The notes below the pieces were generated by a model. The model was not told where the DNA came from. It saw nothing but the letters and a program-made list of their open reading frames with translations, and did no database searches. Shown one piece after another: positions 23,701-29,100 of a DNA stretch of 64,000 nucleotides. This DNA is from Hyperoodon ampullatus (Eukaryota; Chordata; Mammalia; Artiodactyla; Ziphiidae). Positions within the stretch are counted from its first letter, which is position 1. Each line of letters opens with the position of its first letter. The translations under genes and the position numbers were made by a program. The stretch is from assembly GCA_949752795.1 (NCBI GenBank), contig OX457074.1:1302001-1366000 (forward strand), written 5' to 3'.

Positions 23701-25372
23701 AATCACAGAACTACAGAAATCACAGGACCAAAGGCAGACACCAAAGATAAAATAACATGATTGAATGCCATAATTAAGTCATATTTCATAAACATACTTC
23801 TCCACTTTTCTTAACTGTTCTTGACCTCTTACCTCCTCAAGAAACTTTATACTATCCAAACAAATCTAAACCTAGACCACAGAATTTCACCTGAAGTAAG
23901 CTTGAGCTTTCCCAAAACCACATGACAGAAATGCCCAAATGATTTCTACTTGCTCTATTATTGGCCTATGATCCTTCAAAGCCCAACAAACCCCACCTCA
24001 CTTAAACTGCTTCTTTTCCCGAATGGGAACCTGTCACACAGTTCAGCATTTTTCCAGTAGTATTTCTCTATCTCCCAACTAGATTCTGCAACCTCTCCCA
24101 TAAGCACCCAAATGAGGTTCTGGCAATCAACTGATACTTGCTAGGTCTGCATTCGTTTATCAAACTGAGTAATTTTCAGTAAGGCTTTGCTTAACTACCC
24201 TATGTAAAATTTCACAGGCCCCCTCGACACACGCTTATCTCCCTTTCTTGATCGCCTTTATTTTTTTTTTTCCTTCAGCACTTCACTGACATAACTTGAA
24301 TTTTATCCTCTGCCTCTGCCACTAAGTATCCAAGCTCCAAGAAGGCAGGGATTTTTGTTAGTTTTCGTCCACTGCTGTTTCTCCTCCAGTGCCTAGAAAC
24401 TGCCTGGGACTCCCTATATTGGAAGAAAAGACAGGTATAGGATTAAAAAAAAAAAAAAAGACAGCAAAAAAGCATGCAAAAAAAGTATAATCAATCAATC
24501 ATGCAGGGTTTGCACTTCCAGGAAAAGTATCTGGCGCCAAACTGGCTCACAAATATTACTTTAATAGACGAATACACGGTCACTCTCAAAAGCTGGCTTA
24601 TCAACCACTCGATGTGGTTGTTAAAACAGACTCCCAGGCCTGTGCCCACGAATTCTGATTTCACAAACGAAGTGGAACCCCTGAATCACAGCAAAATATT
24701 GAGGGAGGCGATTGAATGACCAAGAGAGAAAAAACACTGAGTCTGCGGAGAAGACAGTGGAACTGAGCCACTGCCACTAATCGAAAGATGCTCACGATTA
24801 GTTGGCTAAAAGAATATGTGTTGAGCGCCTGCTGCATAACAGGCGCAGCGGCTCCCTTGGGGGGCGGAGAAAGGCGCGGCCTCCGCCCTCCCGGGACTTT
24901 CAGTCTGGCACCCCTCGGCGCCCGCATTCCCAGTTCCCTCCCACCTGAACGCTCCCCTGCGCCACAGGTCGCCCAGGCTCCGCCCTCGGAGGCACACCGC
25001 CCACCGAGCGCCCAGCCCGCACGCCGCGGCCTCCCTCACCCGCGGGCCCCGCAGACGCCGCAGCAGCGCGTCCTCGTCGTCCTCTACGTCGCCGAAGACC
25101 AGCTCCTCCAAGCACCGCTCCACGGCCGGCTTGTCCTCCTCCAGCGTCTGGCGGTTCCGCTGCCGGAGCCGTCTCTCCTCCTCGGCCGCGACTACGGCGG
25201 CCGCCGCGCGCGGCCGGGCCGGCGATTTCCGCTGAGATGAAGGAGCAGCCTTTTGGAGCGGCCCGCCCGGCCCCGCTCCGGCTCTGTCGTCCGGCCTCAT
25301 TCGGGTCTTCCGGTCTGGTCTCGCTCCGGCTCTCCGGTCCGGTCTCGTTCGGCTCCTCCGTTCCGGCGGCAT
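1..25372 (-). CDS. UTP18: UTP18 small-subunit processome component (exons 1-10, 3' part beyond window)
   Basis: UTP18 is a nucleolar WD40 protein of the UtpB (PWP2) subcomplex of the SSU processome and is needed for early 18S pre-rRNA processing. Ten exons on the minus strand join in frame with GT/AG sites and give about 415 codons; the human protein is about 556 residues, so about 140 are missing off the left edge. Seen in order: a basic Arg/Pro-rich N-terminus (1-55); an acidic LVFGD segment (91-95), which I infer is the arch-interaction motif that recruits the exosome helicase MTR4; an acidic linker (about 112-235) including EEDEDEEM and DESEEDEDD; then WD40 blades from about residue 245 ([21 protein letters not shown]). 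The start has A at -3. The frame is open for 77 codons further upstream through a GA repeat, but family comparison supports MPPERR as the start. It shares a promoter region with MBTD1. Confidence 0.96.
2183..2766 (+). mobile_element. Long-form CHR tRNA SINE, interrupted by a second SINE
   Basis: The element opens with the tRNA-derived head (GGGACTTCCCTGACGGCAC) and has the repetitive 'acaactactgag' body of the long form. The flanks AAAATGCATTTTCT and AAAATGCCTTTTCT are its TSD. Its AT-rich tail was invaded by the next element, so the outer TSD now brackets both. Confidence 0.85.
2519..2750 (+). mobile_element. CHR SINE, 200-bp form, nested in the tail of the previous SINE
   Basis: It has a tRNA head, the body motif GAGCCATGGCTGCTGAG and a poly(A) of about 40. 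Its TSD AATTAATTAA comes from the host SINE tail, so this is the younger insertion. Confidence 0.88.
3007..3097 (-). CDS. UTP18: UTP18 exon 9
   Basis: The acceptor is CTTCCAG|ACTAAAG and the donor is CTTCAG|GTAAGT. The exon encodes [18 protein letters not shown], then [13 protein letters not shown] (WD40). It is separated from exon 8 by an intron of only 290 bp. Confidence 0.95.
3388..3488 (-). CDS. UTP18: UTP18 exon 8
   Basis: The acceptor is CCTTAG|GTTTGAA and the donor is ATGAAG|GTGAAC. The exon encodes [18 protein letters not shown], then [15 protein letters not shown], a WD40 blade. It has 101 nt and ends in phase 0. Confidence 0.95.
4000..5703 (+). pseudogene. L1 ORF2 remnant with a SINE read in frame
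   Basis: A single open frame covers the RT palm through the C-terminus and reads through an antisense SINE at 4661-4877 without a stop. The endonuclease and RT N-terminus are missing. The insertion plus TSD is 230 bp, which is not a multiple of three. The frames on each side both match ORF2, so the L1 probably already carried a frameshift at the ACACACATA stretch before the insertion. Confidence 0.8.
4661..4877 (-). mobile_element. CHR SINE, 200-bp form
   Basis: An antisense copy inserted in L1 ORF2. The TSD TGGTCACCTTATCTTT is perfect at 4648-4663 and 4878-4893. The poly(A) reads as a T tract at the left end. Confidence 0.93.
5738..5985 (+). mobile_element. CHR SINE, 200-bp form, in L1 3' region
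   Basis: It has the full tRNA head and body with an (A/T)-rich tail. AAATAAATTA flanks the SINE itself. A wider repeat AAGAGTCATG (5702-5711 and 5987-5996) brackets the SINE plus 26 bp of A-rich sequence, suggesting two successive insertion steps. Confidence 0.85.
7995..8120 (-). mobile_element. CHR SINE, short form
   Basis: A T tract is followed by a tRNA-derived body in antisense, ending GCCAGGAAGTCCC. The TSD is GGAATGAG with matching flanks. Confidence 0.88.
8260..8395 (+). repeat. MIR-like old SINE remnant
   Basis: 'tgactgagcatttaccaagtgg...' resembles the MIR core (TTATTGAGCACTTACTATGTGCCAGG), followed by a 'gagaaaactaaggctcag' stretch typical of MIR. Diverged. Confidence 0.55.
8504..8877 (+). 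mobile_element. CHR SINE, long form (first of two at one site)
   Basis: It has the tRNA head GGGACTTCCCTGGTGGTCC, a long repetitive body and a poly(A). The flanks are AAGAACTGCCCTTCT (8489-8503) and AAGAACTGTCCTTCT (8876-8890). The second flank also starts the next SINE. Confidence 0.9.
8892..9127 (+). mobile_element. CHR-type SINE inserted at the same target site
   Basis: This is another tRNA-headed element with a diverged body ('agagtccgcgtgcc' units). It is followed by a third copy of AAGAACTGTCCTTCT at 9129-9143. Confidence 0.88.
9188..9395 (+). repeat. MER-type DNA transposon fossil
   Basis: It starts 'tggttcttaacctttctgtg' and ends 'gagagtccatggaccccac', the paired ends I associate with an old non-autonomous DNA element. 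Exact family not determined. Confidence 0.45.
9945..10112 (+). repeat. MER5-like hAT fossil
   Basis: The segments 'gttagaaatgcagaatcagg' and 'ccaggtgattcatatgcac...gtttgagaagcac' resemble MER5-family MITEs. Diverged. Confidence 0.55.
10625..10700. repeat. MIR fragment
   Basis: 'agtgaaataatttgtccaag...agaacccaggtcttctagct' resembles the MIR segment 'gtgacttgcccaaggtcacacagc...'. Short and diverged. Confidence 0.45.
11013..11187 (-). CDS. UTP18: UTP18 exon 7
   Basis: The acceptor is TTATAG|GTTGATG and the donor is AGAG|GTAAGG. The exon encodes [18 protein letters not shown], then [18 protein letters not shown] and [17 protein letters not shown] (WD40). A second donor-like CAA|GTAAGA lies 7 nt upstream of the inferred donor; using it would shift the frame. 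Confidence 0.95.
11271..11624 (-). mobile_element. CHR SINE, long form
   Basis: The TSD CTACAAGTCTT is perfect on both sides. The antisense body has 'agtagttgtgg' repeats and ends CACCAGGGAAGTCCC. In UTP18 transcript sense this copy is in the forward orientation. Confidence 0.93.
11655..11970 (+). mobile_element. Composite SINE: head fragment + transduced intron 5 sequence + full CHR SINE
   Basis: A 22-bp SINE head is followed by about 85 bp of non-SINE sequence, about 68 bp of which match the 5' flank of the SINE at 12736 (roughly 90%, transitions only). A complete 200-bp SINE with poly(A) follows. The whole block lies between copies of AAAATGCATACCTG (11641-11654 and 11968-11981), so it landed as one unit. 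The right TSD overlaps the last 3 nt of UTP18 exon 6 and its 5' splice site. Confidence 0.85.
11979..12104 (-). CDS. UTP18: UTP18 exon 6
   Basis: The acceptor is CTGTAG|ATGAAGC and the donor is TTTCAG|GTATGC. The exon encodes [18 protein letters not shown], then [18 protein letters not shown] and AVSLFQ, the first WD40 blade. It is 126 nt (42 codons, phase 0-0), so skipping would keep the frame. A SINE TSD directly overlaps its donor; the reading frame stays open for 80 codons into that SINE if the donor is not used. Confidence 0.96.
12736..12950 (+). mobile_element. CHR SINE, 200-bp form
   Basis: It has a full head and body and a poly(A) of about 23. The TSD AAAGTAAGAATGA is perfect (12723-12735 and 12949-12961). 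Its 5' flank (about 12668-12735) is copied in the composite SINE of intron 6. Confidence 0.92.
12960..13360 (+). repeat. Old mammalian interspersed repeat, family not named
   Basis: 'gagcaaaggttcaggggcaag...aaggcctgtgtggc...ggccagatcctgtgaagggc...aaaagatccctcaggctact' is a familiar ancient mammalian repeat pattern. I cannot assign the family with confidence. Confidence 0.5.
13592..13680 (-). CDS. UTP18: UTP18 exon 5
   Basis: The acceptor is ACTTAG|ATGAAAG and the donor is TTAAAG|GTGAGA. The exon encodes [17 protein letters not shown], then [13 protein letters not shown], the acidic stretch just before the WD40 domain. It ends in phase 0. Confidence 0.96.
14655..15050 (+). mobile_element. L1 3' UTR fragment (L1MA-like)
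   Basis: 'gtggttaccagagatggag...aatgtacaacgtgataaatataa...' matches the 3' end of older L1 families; it runs to 'acatctcagtaaaactgg'. Confidence 0.7.
15055..15272 (+). mobile_element. CHR SINE, 200-bp form
   Basis: A complete element with a poly(A) of about 28. The flanks are AAAACTGGAAGG and AAAACTGGAAAG. It sits at the end of the older L1 fragment. Confidence 0.9.
15320..15800 (+). mobile_element. Old L1 ORF1-region fragment (L1M-like)
   Basis: 'acctgaagagagaattagtggtctgg...' and 'gtaattggtatcccagaagg' are typical of L1M ORF1 sequences. It is decayed and interrupted by a 5S rRNA-like piece. Confidence 0.65.
15572..15610 (+). pseudogene. 5S rRNA 5'-end fragment
   Basis: Thirty-nine bases align without gaps to the first 39 nt of mammalian 5S rRNA (GTCTACxGCCATACCACCCT onward). 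All 7 mismatches are transitions, mostly at CpG positions. The internal control region is absent, so it is not a gene. It lies inside the old L1 piece. Confidence 0.7.
15980..16118 (+). mobile_element. CHR SINE, short form
   Basis: The tRNA head GGGACTTCCCTGGTGGTCC is followed by a body with a G-rich patch ('gggccggggtcggggggg') and an A tail. No clear TSD was seen. Confidence 0.82.
16310..16700 (+). mobile_element. MLT1-like LTR (MaLR)
   Basis: 'gtggcctcatgactgagttctggccaat', 'gaagatggcagaacctc' and 'ggattaagccactgggatctggg' follow the usual order of MLT1 LTR landmarks. Old and without coding sequence. Confidence 0.65.
16821..16957 (+). mobile_element. CHR SINE, short form
   Basis: The TSD AGTGACAGGA is on both sides. 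The tail is an (AAAAC)n repeat. Confidence 0.9.
18133..18200 (-). CDS. UTP18: UTP18 exon 4
   Basis: The acceptor is GCTTAG|ATTCCAG and the donor is GATG|GTGAGT. The exon encodes [18 protein letters not shown] then TSSD. The 68-nt length keeps the frame with exons 3 and 5. Confidence 0.95.
19300..19500 (+). mobile_element. Old L1-like fragment
   Basis: 'aatcaaaattactagatata...agaaaaagcagccaa...ttagcacacaaggactttaa' resembles an L1M 5'/ORF1-region sequence. Family uncertain. Confidence 0.5.
19503..19985 (+). mobile_element. Short L1 3' end, same family as the L1 at 4.0 kb
   Basis: 'gcagagacgtggatggacct' through 'gcaataaagatgttaaaa' matches the 3' UTR of the L1 at 6125-6620 closely. This is a very 5'-truncated insertion; no clean TSD was seen. 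Confidence 0.85.
20216..20314 (-). CDS. UTP18: UTP18 exon 3
   Basis: The acceptor is TATAG|GGTTGAC and the donor is GAAGA|GTAAGT. The exon encodes [18 protein letters not shown], then [15 protein letters not shown], a charged helical stretch typical of the UTP18 linker. It has 99 nt, so it is symmetric in phase 2. Confidence 0.95.
20890..21320 (+). mobile_element. L1 3' UTR fragment (L1MA-like)
   Basis: 'ttgcaacaacatggatgacc', 'gaatgatggttaccagggg' and 'ggggctctcaccacaaataa' follow the order of an older L1 tail. Confidence 0.75.
21413..21620 (+). mobile_element. CHR SINE, 200-bp form
   Basis: A complete head and body ending GTACCGC plus poly(A). The TSD is unclear. Confidence 0.9.
22225..22310 (+). 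repeat. MER5-like half element
   Basis: 'ccagaaatctgcattttt...gattctgatgcacaccaaca...gagaagcatg' resembles one end of a MER5-type MITE. Confidence 0.5.
22370..22483 (-). mobile_element. CHR SINE, short form
   Basis: The antisense body 'ggatcttagctcccccacca' is followed by the tRNA-derived end ACCAGGGAAGTCC. Confidence 0.85.
22885..23070 (+). repeat. MIR
   Basis: 'ggcattgtgttaagagctc', 'ctccattttacacatgagaa' and 'caaactcaggtctgacccca' follow the MIR consensus order. Confidence 0.65.
23290..23402 (-). CDS. UTP18: UTP18 exon 2
   Basis: The acceptor is TTCTAG|GTTCAAG and the donor is GAGAT|GTAGGT. The exon encodes [18 protein letters not shown], then [19 protein letters not shown], matching the acidic linker of mammalian UTP18. 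It has 113 nt and ends after two bases of the Met codon. Confidence 0.95.
23403..25039 (-). other. UTP18: UTP18 intron 1
   Basis: The left part is unremarkable. The middle resembles L2. The last 250 bp is GC-rich and belongs to the CpG island. Confidence 0.75.
23830..24410 (+). repeat. L2-like LINE remnant
   Basis: The 3' part 'ccaagctccaagaaggcagg...tccagtgcctagaaactgcctgg' is typical of the L2 3' end. The left boundary is uncertain. Confidence 0.5.
25040..25372 (-). CDS. UTP18: UTP18 exon 1 (coding part)
   Basis: This exon encodes residues 1-111, beginning [12 protein letters not shown] and ending LLRRLRGPR, with donor CGG|GTGAGG in phase 0. The N-terminus has a loose repeat of RPD(R/D)RAGA-like units that is more regular than the human sequence as I recall it. 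[14 protein letters not shown] is strongly conserved. GC content is very high and the exon lies in the CpG island. Confidence 0.96.
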
Positions 25373-25401
25373 GCTTCGGTTTGAGAAGGAACGCAGGCGC
25401 T

Positions 25402-25407
25402 CACGTG
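25402..25407. promoter_or_regulatory. E-box CACGTG upstream of UTP18 ATG
   Basis: A perfect palindromic CACGTG 30 bp upstream of the UTP18 start. USF or MYC/MAX would be the expected binders; binding is inferred. Confidence 0.5.
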
Positions 25408-25414
25408 GATCCTC

Positions 25415-25428
25415 ACTGCGCGTGCGCC
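25415..25428. promoter_or_regulatory. NRF1-like site
   Basis: CTGCGCGTGCGCC matches the NRF1 pattern (GCGCANGCGC) read on the minus strand. It lies close upstream of the UTP18 start. Confidence 0.5.
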
Positions 25429-25467
25429 GAGGCCCTAGCTTTCCGCAGCGGCTGAGGCCGCAGGGGG

Positions 25468-25473
25468 CCGGAA
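25468..25473. promoter_or_regulatory. ETS-like core CCGGAA
   Basis: CCGGAA within a G-rich stretch about 100 bp upstream of the UTP18 ATG. A single short motif in a CpG island, so weak evidence on its own. Confidence 0.35.
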
Positions 25474-25495
25474 AGAGGCTGCACCGCCCTGTCAG

Positions 25496-25501
25496 CACGT
25501 G
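25496..25501. promoter_or_regulatory. Second E-box CACGTG
   Basis: AGCACGTGACC gives a second perfect CACGTG, 94 bp from the first, directly beside the (TC)n tract. Confidence 0.5.
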
Positions 25502-25508
25502 ACCAGCA

Positions 25509-25510
<2 letters not shown>

Positions 25511-25577
<67 letters not shown>

Positions 25578-25578
25578 G
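25511..25578. repeat. (TC)n microsatellite in the shared promoter
   Basis: An almost pure CT/GA tract of about 66 bp with one interruption. It is purine-rich on the UTP18-sense strand, so it could form triplex DNA and is expected to vary in length. Confidence 0.95.
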
Positions 25579-25926
25579 CCCCCCCACCTTGTGTAACGCC
25601 CATCCTCTCACGAGCCCCTCCCCTGTGGGAGTTCCTCCGAGAGAACCAATCTTCCGAGTGGAGGGGGAAGCGGCGTGACTGGAGTGGAAATTTTTTTCCA
25701 ACACAGCTTCGCAGCTGCCATTGATTGAAAGGAGCGCAAGAAAGCCAGGGTATAAACTGAGATGACAGGCTAAAACTGCTACTCTTCTTCCTAACTTTTT
25801 AACCACTCGACTTACACGAGCCCAATCACTTTTTCCACCCCTTCGTCTTGGTACGGCCCTTGGAGTACGGAGCCTGCAGAGGGTCCCACGCTGGAAGACA
25901 GAGCGGAGGGTATGTAGGGAAGTGGG

Positions 25927-25931
25927 CCAAT
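25927..25931 (+). promoter_or_regulatory. CCAAT box, MBTD1 side
   Basis: GGGCCAATCGG is a strong NF-Y-type CCAAT context, 246 bp upstream of the exon-1 ATG of MBTD1. Confidence 0.55.
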
Positions 25932-25947
25932 CGGGGCGCGGGTCACG

Positions 25948-25958
25948 GCGCAGGCGCG
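25948..25958. promoter_or_regulatory. NRF1-like site, MBTD1 side
   Basis: GCGCAGGCGCG fits the NRF1 palindrome and lies 17 bp after the CCAAT box, a plausible core-promoter arrangement for MBTD1. Confidence 0.5.
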
Positions 25959-26161
25959 CTGGGGAGGGAGGGCTATGCTAATGTTGTTGATATCCTGGGG
26001 CCACCCGAGTTAAAGGGGGGAAATCCGGGGGCTGACGCCGCCGCCACCGGTCTGGGCCCAGTCGGGGCCCCCCTGTAGTCGCCGTAGTCCCGGGGAGAGG
26101 CGCCTGCCCCCAGCTCGGGAGGGGGCGCCGCGGGCCCGGGGAGCACGGACAACCCCTACCC

Positions 26162-26173
26162 ATGAGGCCCTGA
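26162..26173 (+). promoter_or_regulatory. Three-codon uORF overlapping MBTD1 exon-1 ATG
   Basis: ATG AGG CCC TGA, whose final A is the first base of the next ATG (TGATG). If the 5' UTR includes it, this is a minimal terminate-reinitiate arrangement. The uORF ATG has C at -3, a weak context. Confidence 0.6.
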
Positions 26174-26193
26174 TGGAAAACACAAAGGATCTG
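26173..26193 (+). CDS. MBTD1: MBTD1 exon 1, coding end (N-extended form)
   Basis: The seven codons MENTKDL end at the donor CTG|GTGAGA in phase 0. Joined to exon 2 they give an uninterrupted frame into MFDGYD, adding 23 residues ([23 protein letters not shown]). In mRNAs that start at the downstream ATG this exon would be 5' UTR. The exon start is not determined. Confidence 0.75.
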
Positions 26194-29100
26194 GTGAGAG
26201 CCGAGCGCGGCAGCTGCTTTGTGTGCCAGGTGGGGGGGACGCCGGCAGCCCCCCGACCCCAGGAACCCCTGCAGCCCCCTGACCCCACTCCCAGGCCTGC
26301 TTCTCCATCCCACGCCCCCTCCACCTCCGGAGCCCCCCTCCCCCTACCGGCCGTTAAACGATTCGGGGGTTCCCCTCCCCCCACCCGCGGACTCGTCAGG
26401 GTTCTCTCTATCCTCTTTACTTTTTGGAAGACAAATTTTAGAAGAAAGTTCTCTTCGTTCCGGTCCCCCGTCCCCTTTCAGCTCTGGCTGGGGGAGAAAG
26501 GCTGGATTTGAGACTTCCTTTTTTGGCCGCCCAAGAAGCGGGGAGTGGAGTCCTCACTTCTCCCAAGGGGGCAGAGTTTTGGTGCTTTGCGGGGGAAGCC
26601 TCTCCGCTGTGGGGCAGGTGCCACGAGGCGTTTCGCACGTGGAGGTGGAAAAATTGAAAGGGGGCGGGGTGGGCACGTGTGGGATGAGAGAGGTGGGAGT
26701 GGTGATTGGGAAGCCGCCGCCTATTTAAAAGGGTTCTAAATTAGTGGGTTTTTATGACCGTTGCGTTCTGTTTTGTGAAATAAGAATCCTAACATTTCAG
26801 AGTCGGAAGAGACATTAGAGGTCACCCAAAGCAGCCGTCCCCTGTGCAGCCTCTCTGACAAGTGGTAGGTAGCCTGGCCTCTGCCTAAACCCCTGCAAAC
26901 ACTGAGCGCTCGCTGCTGCCATGGAAAGCCCTTGCCGTTCAGTTCTGATTGTTGTTTGCCTACCCTTATTATAGACTCTTTAGACTCATTCATGTCCTTA
27001 TTAAGTGGATTCCCTTTTTACTTCTCAAATTTTCTCTCACATTTTCCTCACCCACCCTCTGCTCATTGGCCTATATTTTGTGTGCCAGGAAAGAACAGCA
27101 GGGAAGTGGGGGAAGGAGGGCTTGAGAGATAGTGAGGGCCGTCTGAAAACTTTGCTGGGTCAGTTCAAATGTGCTGGCTTCTGTGTCTGAGTATGGTTGA
27201 TATTTTTCTACAGGAAGTTTGGGAAATAGGATCTGGGAATTTCATGGCTGTTTTCTCTCACTAGTGCATCTTTTTAAAGTTGGAAATTTCAACATCCTAT
27301 CTCAAAGCACATTTCTTGTTGCCTAAATCACTTTCCCTAAGGGATGCCTAAATTGCCTCTTGGAGATAGTACCGAAGCTGTTAGAAGCATCTCCTGATAG
27401 AGGGATGATCAGAAGACCTGCACTCCCCGCCACCTCCTCCTTTTGCCCTGTGTTTTTCTTTCAAGCTGGGCTTCCTGCTTGGGGCCCCTCCTTCACAATA
27501 CTTTCTCTTTTTCTTTTCCAATTTTTAATGAGATATGAAATTTTTGCAACACTTTCATATTTGCCTAGAGTTCGCAATATTTTTCATGCTTCTTATATTA
27601 GTATACATCAGTAGCTATCACTCGGTGGTTTCGATAGTTCAGTTCTACTATTGTCACTTAGCATTTTTCTAATATTCTCCTTCATTTGGTGAGCTATGCT
27701 GCTTCCAAGAGAAGTTTTATTGGCCTAGGAATCTTGGGGGCACATGTTTTCCTCTTCCTAATGTGGTGAAGTGGGAGTCAAGCCGTAACAGATAAAATGT
27801 AGAGGTAATGAATCTAGTATAAAAGCCAGAGAGTAAATTTTACTTTAAATTCCCAGTCCCCCGTTTGAAATGTTGGAGCACAGACATTGTTTTCTCTCCC
27901 CCTTTTATGACCTGGAGACTGTTGCTCTGTTCTAATGTGCTTACACTGTATTTGTTTTCATCTGTTTACCTCTACACCGATGAGTGTTTAGAAAGAAAAT
28001 AGCTGTCTTTTTTTGCACCACCTCCTTCTCTGAATAGCAAGTAGCTTCTACTTATGTAGAACCCCATACTCCACACTTCTGGGTGCCTTGCAAATTATGG
28101 CAAAAACTGTCTTGAATAAGTATCTGTTCATAAGTATCTTATGTTGAACCATGTTTTGTAACTGTCCAGTTTTTAATTTTGTACACACTTGGACATGTGA
28201 TATTTTCTCTAAATCTAGTCACTGAAAGTTAACATGGGAATGAATACTAGATACTGATAAAAGTTAATGGAGCTGCATAATTCTGTCTTGAAAGTTTTCA
28301 TTAACGTGAAATTCCCAAGTTCCTGTTCACTTTAAACATGAACTGTCATGACTTAAGCTGACTGACTTTGGAGATGTTTGCATTCTAAACATACTAGACA
28401 GGAATGACTGGTTTTATTTTTAAAGAAGACACTACTGTATGTTTTCATGGCTGGTTATATGTTGATTTAATTAGTGTCTAAACCTTTTCTTAGATGTTCA
28501 GAGGCTTCAAACCCTCAGTTTCATCAGAAATTAAAACTATTTAAATTGTTTTAAATGTAACACAGTAGTCAAAGGAAGGTTAAACTATAGCTTAGAAGTG
28601 AAAACAACCTATTAATGTTATAAATACTAAACCACTAGATTACTGAAAGCCATGAGTTCTCAGTGATTTTAGTGACCACATCCTAAAATTAGACAAGTCA
28701 CTATTCTTTTGGTTGCTCTTTGTTTCTCAATTTTTCATCTTTAAAATGTTTGCTAAGTAAGATTTAACTTTTTCACATTTATAATGTTAAGGTAAGCCAA
28801 TTATCATTAGTTTCAGAGTTTCAGATCCAAAAGAGAGATAAAAACATCAGGATGGTAAAAGAGGAAGGAGTTAATAATAGTTAAACTAAGATATGCCTCC
28901 TAACACTAGGGTATTCTTAACTGTCCAAGGCTACTTTTAATTTTATACAAAAATTGTAGATTGTTTGATTTAGTCATGAATTTTAAATAAACCTTTGTTT
29001 TTTTAGGATTTTTTTCCCACAAATTTAAAATTTCTCTTCTTACTTTACTGCAACCCACAAGGAAGGGTGGAAAGAAAACAATTTTCATTTGAATAAACCC

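Larger units (their letters stand above)
24830..26700. promoter_or_regulatory. CpG island / bidirectional UTP18-MBTD1 promoter region
   Basis: CpG and GC density rise sharply across both first exons and fall away by about 26.7 kb. The UTP18 and MBTD1 ATGs are only about 800 bp apart and point away from each other. No TATA box was seen. This is the classic housekeeping divergent promoter layout, also known for this gene pair in human. The transcription start sites are not determined. Confidence 0.85.

Noticed and set aside
24788..25240. Plus-strand 150-codon frame over UTP18 exon 1
   Set aside because: It is the complement of a GC-rich coding exon; stops are rare there by composition. No recognisable domain.
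26010..26728. Several frames of 110-170 codons on both strands in the CpG island
   Set aside because: GC-rich composition gives long open frames by chance; Pro/Gly/Ala/Arg-rich with no domain. MBTD1 exon 1 explains the region.
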